A stretch of DNA of 64,000 nt from Ichthyosporea sp. XGB-2017a (taxonomy: Eukaryota; Opisthokonta; Ichthyosporea), in contig PDIM01000008.1 of assembly GCA_002811675.1 (NCBI GenBank), positions 47,687 to 111,686 of the forward strand. The letters are read 5' to 3'. The notes beneath the pieces were generated by a model. That model made no database searches. It was not told where the DNA came from and worked only from the letters and a program-made list of their open reading frames with translations. This document shows, piece by piece, positions 57,701 to 64,000 of this stretch (positions are counted from its first letter, which is position 1; the number at the start of each line of letters is the position of its first letter). Made by a program: the position numbers and the translations under genes.

Positions 57701-60700
57701 TTTGGCATATTTACGTCATCTACAAAAAGAATGAGTTTTTTGCCAACCGGAGCTCCGAGGATGTTTTTTCTCTTTTTTTCAAGTTTAAGCTCAATCATTT
57801 CTTGTGTTCTTTCACTGCTTGTTTGGGCAGAAAAGTTCATGAAAATAGGAACAAAGTCATTATCTCTCATTTTTGATAAAATATCAACAGTAATTACAGA
57901 CTTTCCAGTACCAGTTTCACCGTTAAACATTACTGGTCGTCCCACAGTCAAAAATTTTTCTAAAAGAAAGCTAAACCTTACAGTGTCTATTGTGGGGACA
58001 ATAACATCAAAATAAGGCGTTGATGGGTCATATTTAAACTTGGGAATAACTTGCTCCCACGAAACAAACGTTTTTAGTTCAGTTTGCACAAAATAGTCAA
58101 TAAGCAGACCACTAGGTGGTAGGCGGATGCCCACCATTCCTTCAAATAGTTCCCGCTCAAACTCATCAAAGCTATCTCTGGTTTCTTCTATAAGATTACC
58201 TCCCAAGCTCCAAGTATAAGCAAAAACAAAAATGTGTTGTAAAACTACTTGAAGTTCATCTGCTGCTAAAGCTGCTATTCCCTTTTCAGTGGTCAAAAGT
58301 GACTCTGATAAATGGCACAGAGTACATACCAAATTAAAATCACTTGATTTTACATTTTCTCTACAAAATTCTCGTAGAAAAGCCAGTCCTTTATCGACAT
58401 ATTCATCAAAGAGATTCAGGTAATAAAGCTTTTGAGCATCTGCCACCCAGTGCGGTAATCCATCCAGCCATGTCAAGACGTATGGGCGCCATCCAAGATC
58501 TGCGGGATCCATGTAAACCATTCCACAGCGAGAGACGGTGGCAGGGGAAGCAACAGCCAGATCCTGAACTTCAAACATCATATGCATAGTTGGATTGAGA
58601 CGAATTCGCTCACCATTAGAAAGGCAGAGTGTTTTGTTATCGTCTAGTACAGTGTTCATGTTCTCAATCCAGATAGCATCTACAGGGCCATCGCAGACTA
58701 CCCACTTGAAATCTGGTGTTTGCTCGTTGGCACACATTCGCACAATGCTCGACAAAAGTCCATCTTTCCATTCATTGGTAATGAGGTTTATCTCGCCATA
58801 AAGTTCTCCCATGGTAATGCTTTTTGGATTCATAACATGAGTGTGGGTCGGTTGATAGTCCGCATCATCAATCTTCATTTCATTGCGCAATTTAGTTAAA
58901 GCCCCCGCAAGAACTTCATAGTTAACAGTTTTTCCGCTACCAGAAGGTCCAACGAGCATTACCCCATGCCTAACATTCATTGTTTCAAAAAGTTGAATAA
59001 CCTTTGCCACTAAATTGTGCACTACCTGGAGCCCTTTGTCTTTCAACGAAGATTCGATTGCCTTTTGAAGATTGCCATAATCTTGCACTGGCATTTCTAC
59101 ACCCGGAAAGAGATCTTGAAGAATTGCTTGAAACAGTGGAACGTCCTGAGCTAAAAATTTCGGTAAGTTACCATCACGCAATGAACGAATCAATATGAGA
59201 TCTTCCTTCTGGCTTGGGTTTGCTCTCTTAATTGAGCCAGCCATAACCAAAACTGATTTAACAGCTCTCATACCAAAGTCATAATGATCTTGCTGAGAAA
59301 GCTGCTCGCTGCAAAGCTTGTACAAGTTGACCAGTTTCTTCGACAAGGGCAAAGCGTTTCGGAAACCTTCTGAAAACAACATAATTTCGGCTATTAAACG
59401 GTAGTCAGGAATCATCATAGCCATTGGTCTATAGAGAGCTTTTAGATTGTCTGGTAACTCAGTTCTTCCTGCGTATCCTGGATTCATTGTTATAAAGGAT
59501 GAGCAAGTGGGAATGAGTCGAATTTCACGACCCTCGTACATAAATTTGGTGACGTTGGCATCCATTGCCCTTTTGATAGTCAACACTTGCTGTGCAACTA
59601 CAGACAATACCTCGATATCAATTCTATTAAACTCGTCAAAGCAGGCCCAGGCACCAGATTGAGCTAGACCAGCAAAAAACTTTCCCATCATCTTGTAATC
59701 AAGCTGATCTGAGCAGTTGAATACAACACACTGCCTGGCCAGGGCTTTTGCTAAATCTTTCACGGTTTCTGTTTTTCCCGTTCCGGCTGGTCCTGCTGGA
59801 GCTCCTCCCAAGTTAAGACTCATTGCCCCAGTTAGTGTCAAATAACATCGGTCAGTAAGTGGGGTAATTACAAGACGAGGGGAGCACCCAAGGTACTCAT
59901 ATCCATAACCAAGTCTTGCATCTGACATTCTGAGGATGCATCCATCTTCTTCGTTATCCCAATAATACCTTAGCTGCTTGGACCATTCAAAGTCCTCAAT
60001 AGAGTTACACTCTTGCTTAATCATAATTGCTACCATATCCCTAGCGTGCACGTCAATTGTTATCAGTGCTCCTAGAACCCCTCTTTGAAGGGGTGTTCGC
60101 TTACCTCCCACAAGGTCTGCGAGTTCGTTCAAGTCTTCGACAGATTTATCGTAGAATACTTGTACCGCTTTTAAGGAATCATCTGACAAAAAAGCTTCGG
60201 TCATACCTTTCGCCCAATTGATCTGTCCAACTGTCAAGATTGCTTGTCCAGGGTGGTTCATTAGCCACTTAGCGCGGGGAGTATTTTCAAAGTCAAACAA
60301 GGCAGTTTTAATTGCTCGACGAACAGAACTATACATACTCTCTTCTACGGACCCAAGCCACACCTCCACATTTCCTCTCGCTTTAACGTTTTTACCAAGA
60401 TTAACCTTTTCACCTTCAGGAGAAAGCATAGCTAGTATGTCAATGCTCTTTGGCTCTGTAGAAAATTCAATACTTTGAATTGCATCAAAGCATTTTCGCA
60501 AATGTGGCTGGATGGCATGAGGATTTTTTGTCTGAGCCAAAATTTCAAGCAATTCATCATTTGACAAAAAGTAAAATCTAGGAAACATAAGTCTTTTTGA
60601 TTCCAAAAACTCCTCAAGGCATTTTTCTACCTTTTCAAGAAGGGAGTTATTCTGTTGAAAAGCTGAAAGCAAGCCGGGGCCCGTTGTTGCCTTCATAGCA

Positions 60701-63700
60701 TTTGGCCTGCTATTTGTAGTTCGCATTACCTCCTTGAACGACTTATCAACCTGTTGAAACATCTTTGCTTCGTTGGGTAGCTGTCTCTGAATATCTGGTG
60801 CGCTGAAAATAGTTTCGAGATACATCCAATTTCTTTGACACTGAATCCACTCATCAAGGGTTTCAGAAAACAGTTGAAGAAGGCGATACCATTCGTCCAC
60901 TTGAGGCTTAATGGGGCCTTGGAATCTTGATCCGCGAATTGTAGATATTGTTACCTGACTGTCTTCTAGCTTTTCCATGATTTCGTCAATTCCTCCCAGA
61001 ATAAACATATCTTTTGTATCCTTGTAAGGAAGTAATTGATAGTCAAGCTCACGCCAGTTGTTTTCCACCTTCTTCAGCATTTCTTCCAAAGTGGCTTCAT
61101 TTGTTGCCTGCACAGAAATCTCTTCTATTTCCTCACGCTTTGAGAATATATTTAAGTCTAAAAGTGTTCCAAGTGTAAAGGTCTCATCCCTAACCAACTC
61201 TTGGCCAATAAGCTCATGTATCTGCTGCCAGTGACGAGATTTAAGAGCAGGATTTCGCAGATCGACAATACAGGGGAAACCCAGCTTAAACTCTTCCACT
61301 TTCATCTTCAGTTTTGGAATGACGGTATTTGGCGGCAATCCCTTTTCAAGTTGAAATATTGTTTTTGTGTATTTGGCGATGGTAGTATTAATTTCATCGG
61401 CATCCATTGTATCAAAACTTTGAGCGGTCCACTGATCAACACATTCCTGCCAAGTATTTTGTGAAGTCCAAAGCAGTTTTTTTAGGCGCAATTCTTCTTG
61501 CACCATTTCCAATTCCTCGTGTTTCTGCACCTCCATTCCTAATTCCTTTTGATGTGAATTATAGTTCTGGCCTAGGTATGAAAGGTGCTTTACACTTTCG
61601 TCGATTTCATGTAAATATGCTTCTGCTTCTTCAGAAGAAGTTTCCCCACTTAAAATAAAAGGCTCTGCCAATTTACCTTTGATTTCCATAACATTTTCAT
61701 TCATATTTGTAATATTTCTTTCCAGCTGCAATGAAAAGAGACCGGTATTTTCTTCTTTCTTTTCATCAATAAAAGAAATTGCATCAAACAAGCTTGTCAT
61801 CGCCGGCGATAGTGTCCTATAAACTGCAAAGTCCTCTGGAGCTGGGTCTATTTTGTTTTTGTCCATCATTTCATAGATTACGTGGATGTCTGAGGACTCT
61901 TGCTCAATTTCTGGAAGCTTCTGCTTTACCTCAGCCAAATGTGCCAAGAGTTCCACAAACTCTTCTACAGAAACTGGTTGAGCTCTCAGGTGTCCCAAAT
62001 ATTCATTGATTGCAAATATTAATGCTCTATTTCTCTCTGCTCCAAGAATAGGTAAGTATGTGCGAACTTCTTCGAGACACTTGCTCGGATACGGAAGGAA
62101 GTTATTTTTAAGCTCCAAGCTACTAACCCAAAGGAACTGAATTTGCTTTGTCTCGATCATTCCCGCAATGACTTCATATTGATTTCCATACTTTTCAAGG
62201 GATTCTGAAAAAAACTCCAAGTCATTTTCGGCGCTTCTGATAGAATTCTCCTGGAGTACATTCTTATTCGATAAATAAATTTCCTTATGCTCTTCCAAAA
62301 GAACAGTATAGTTTGCTACATCTTTAAAAGCATGATCAATAGACTCTTCAATGGTTTGCTGCAAATGTCTAAAATAGTCATCTTGATCAAATGTTTCTGC
62401 CAAATCAGGCCCTTCAGAAATTTCAGACTCGAACTCAAGATTTGGATTAATGTTTGGCGACGTAAAATCCTCAAATTTTTCATCCATCCAAAGCTTTTCC
62501 AATTTAAGTACTGTTTCCATAAACACGTTGAATGTATACTCCACCTGTCCATGAACCTCATAAACCGATGGCTTGGTTACAATTTGTTCGTCCTCAATAA
62601 CCAACTCAATCTCGAACATTGGAGTCGACATTGCGGGGGCTTCGGTTTTGCTACCATTCTTTTTTGATTTGTCGGAATCCTCCTCAGCGTCTTCTTCTTC
62701 CTGAATACGAGTCCAGTCATTCAATGGAGTTGTCTTAAAGTAGTTGGTCAAATCCTCAAGAGTATTGATAATTATTTTCTGCAAAGCTGAAAATAGCAAA
62801 TAGTCGCACATCCGAACATAATTCGTTAATCGAGCACACTTCGCCCTTTTTGCTGCCTGATCCGTGTACGATAAATCGGCGTCTTGCTCATAGCTTATAG
62901 CGAATCCGGCTTCTTGAAGGGAAGCTACACATGCATTATACACGATATCCCTGACTTTCTCCAAAATGTCATCAAGTTTTTCGCTAATTTCACTTGCTTG
63001 CTCTTTCTGAGCAGCATCAAAGTCCGACAGCGTGTATTTGCCTTCTTCTGATACTTGGTAGAGTCTATTTTTACCAAAATCTTGGCAAAGGTGGCGGACA
63101 TCCATAATTGCATTAGAAAGAGTATCATCTAAAATAAACAAGTTTTTTGTAAGCCTATTCGCACAGTGCTTCATTTTCTTAGCGCGAACATTTTTCCGCC
63201 AAACGGAAAAAGCCTTCCAGCAGCGAAATTTCCGAATAAGAGGGATCTTGATTAGGCCCTGGTATAATTGATGTTCTCTTTCCCACTTTGAAAGGGGCGT
63301 GAACTCGGATATCCCATTAGTGGTCTTTGTAATCCCAGACGAGCTCAGGGTAAAGAAGTTGTTTGATTTAATAGCAGAATGAGGAACAATTTTTAGGTCA
63401 TAAGGATTGTATTGACTGTCATTGGAAAAGTCTAGATACACAAATTCAAAGTTATCAGCTGTTTCTCCTGGGGCCTGTGCTGATTTGGCCGCTTTGTGCT
63501 TAAGGTTTGCAATAAACTCTAAAGGGTCAACCCCTTCATTGATTGCAGAAACATCTCTCTTAATTCCTCGAGAAGAGGTTGTAATGACTGTCTCATTGTC
63601 CCTTTCGCCCTGCCGATCTATCTCAACAAAAGTAACACGCTCCTCAAACTCACTTTTAGTGGGCGATCCTCGACTGGATATATTCGGAAGGACCTTTTGA

Positions 63701-64000
63701 ATGGTCGGGAATTCTATATCAGGTAAACTCTTACCCGTTTCTTTCTTCGCTTGAATAATTCTCTCCCTCATATGGCGAACCGAATTAATGGCAGATGCTT
63801 TCTGTAACTGGATTATAGGTGGGGGACCAGATACATTGGTGACGTTTTTTGGCTGCTGAGACTTGTTCAGATACGGCTTATTCACAACTTTATGCCCGGT
63901 GCTTAGCAGCCGAGCCCGGAGGCGTGTAAAACTTGCCTTGTCTGCCTCCCGGGGTCTTGGTATGCTGAATCGCTTCTCAACTTCGATTGGTTGAGGACCT
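51753..64000 (-). CDS. Axonemal dynein heavy chain (DNAH3/7/12-like), 5' partial
   Basis: The main exon runs from the right window edge to 52073 and a final exon covers 51968-51753, separated by a 103-bp GTAAGT...CAG intron (51969-52071, phase 0). The join restores the conserved C-terminus from PMPLILFKP to STTGHSTN and ends [10 protein letters not shown]. The frame is open to base 64000 with no ATG after the edge (GTG is at 63885), so the start lies outside. At least 4,045 residues are encoded in the window. Nucleotide sites are visible: AAA1 GPAGTGKTE (about 59785), AAA2 GPSGSGKT (58940), AAA3 GETGTGKS (57910), AAA4 GVGGTGKQ (56870). A long coiled-coil stalk with a microtubule-binding tip spans about 56200-55300. 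Length and short N-terminal tail favour a single-headed inner-arm type. It would drive flagellar bending. Confidence 0.94.

Overview
The window is nuclear DNA of a eukaryote with few introns, most probably a unicellular or early-branching holozoan (an animal relative) that builds a motile flagellum. Three lines of evidence point this way. A Vav-type Rho-GEF has the full CH-DH-PH-C1-SH3-SH2-SH3 order. There are homologues of the animal families CSRNP/AXUD1 and Pygopus (PHD finger). An axonemal dynein heavy chain and a TEDC1-like centriole protein are both present. Twenty-two protein-coding genes are supported. Most are uninterrupted. The six coding introns located (in PLB-2, PLB-1, NRAMP and dynein) are 78-103 bp long with GT-AG borders. 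No tRNA, rRNA, CRISPR or prokaryotic operon structure was seen.

Layout. Bases 1-350 are a 117-bp tandem satellite. From 0.7 to 12.5 kb lies a housekeeping and signalling block: COP1-like E3 ligase, ribosomal protein eS10, cytosolic leucyl-tRNA synthetase, Vav, and a phytol/dolichol-kinase-like membrane enzyme. From 14 to 30 kb is an accessory island rich in secreted proteins: two tandem phospholipase-B-like SGNH hydrolases, an NRAMP metal transporter, a decayed importin-beta fragment, a secreted furin-like cysteine-rich protein with perfect 144-bp internal repeats, and three genes for secreted beta-roll (Hep_Hag/YadA-head-like) proteins. The largest of these combines a phospholipase-A2-like domain, a long helical region with DUF4214-like repeats, and a C-terminal beta-roll. 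This island also contains a 128-N assembly gap, dispersed and tandem repeats, and long stretches without genes.

From 31.9 to 64 kb is a second conserved block: fused glutamate synthase, CSRNP-like nuclear protein, TEDC1-like protein, SMYD-like SET/MYND protein, DOPA 4,5-dioxygenase-like protein with a His-Gly tract, COQ4, an HMG-box plus Pygopus-like PHD protein, a DDX21/DDX50-like helicase with a GUCT domain, and a dynein heavy chain of about 4,000 residues that runs off the right edge.

Most genes are independent units. Themes that link several of them are: cilium/centriole (TEDC1 and dynein); ribosome and translation (eS10, LeuRS, DDX21-like); extracellular lipid or surface interaction (PLB-1, PLB-2 and the PLA2-like/beta-roll protein); and chromatin and transcription (CSRNP, HMG-PHD, SMYD). 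The strongest candidate for something undescribed is the three-gene secreted beta-roll family at 21.9-29.6 kb. All identifications come from reading motifs and domain order; no database search was possible.
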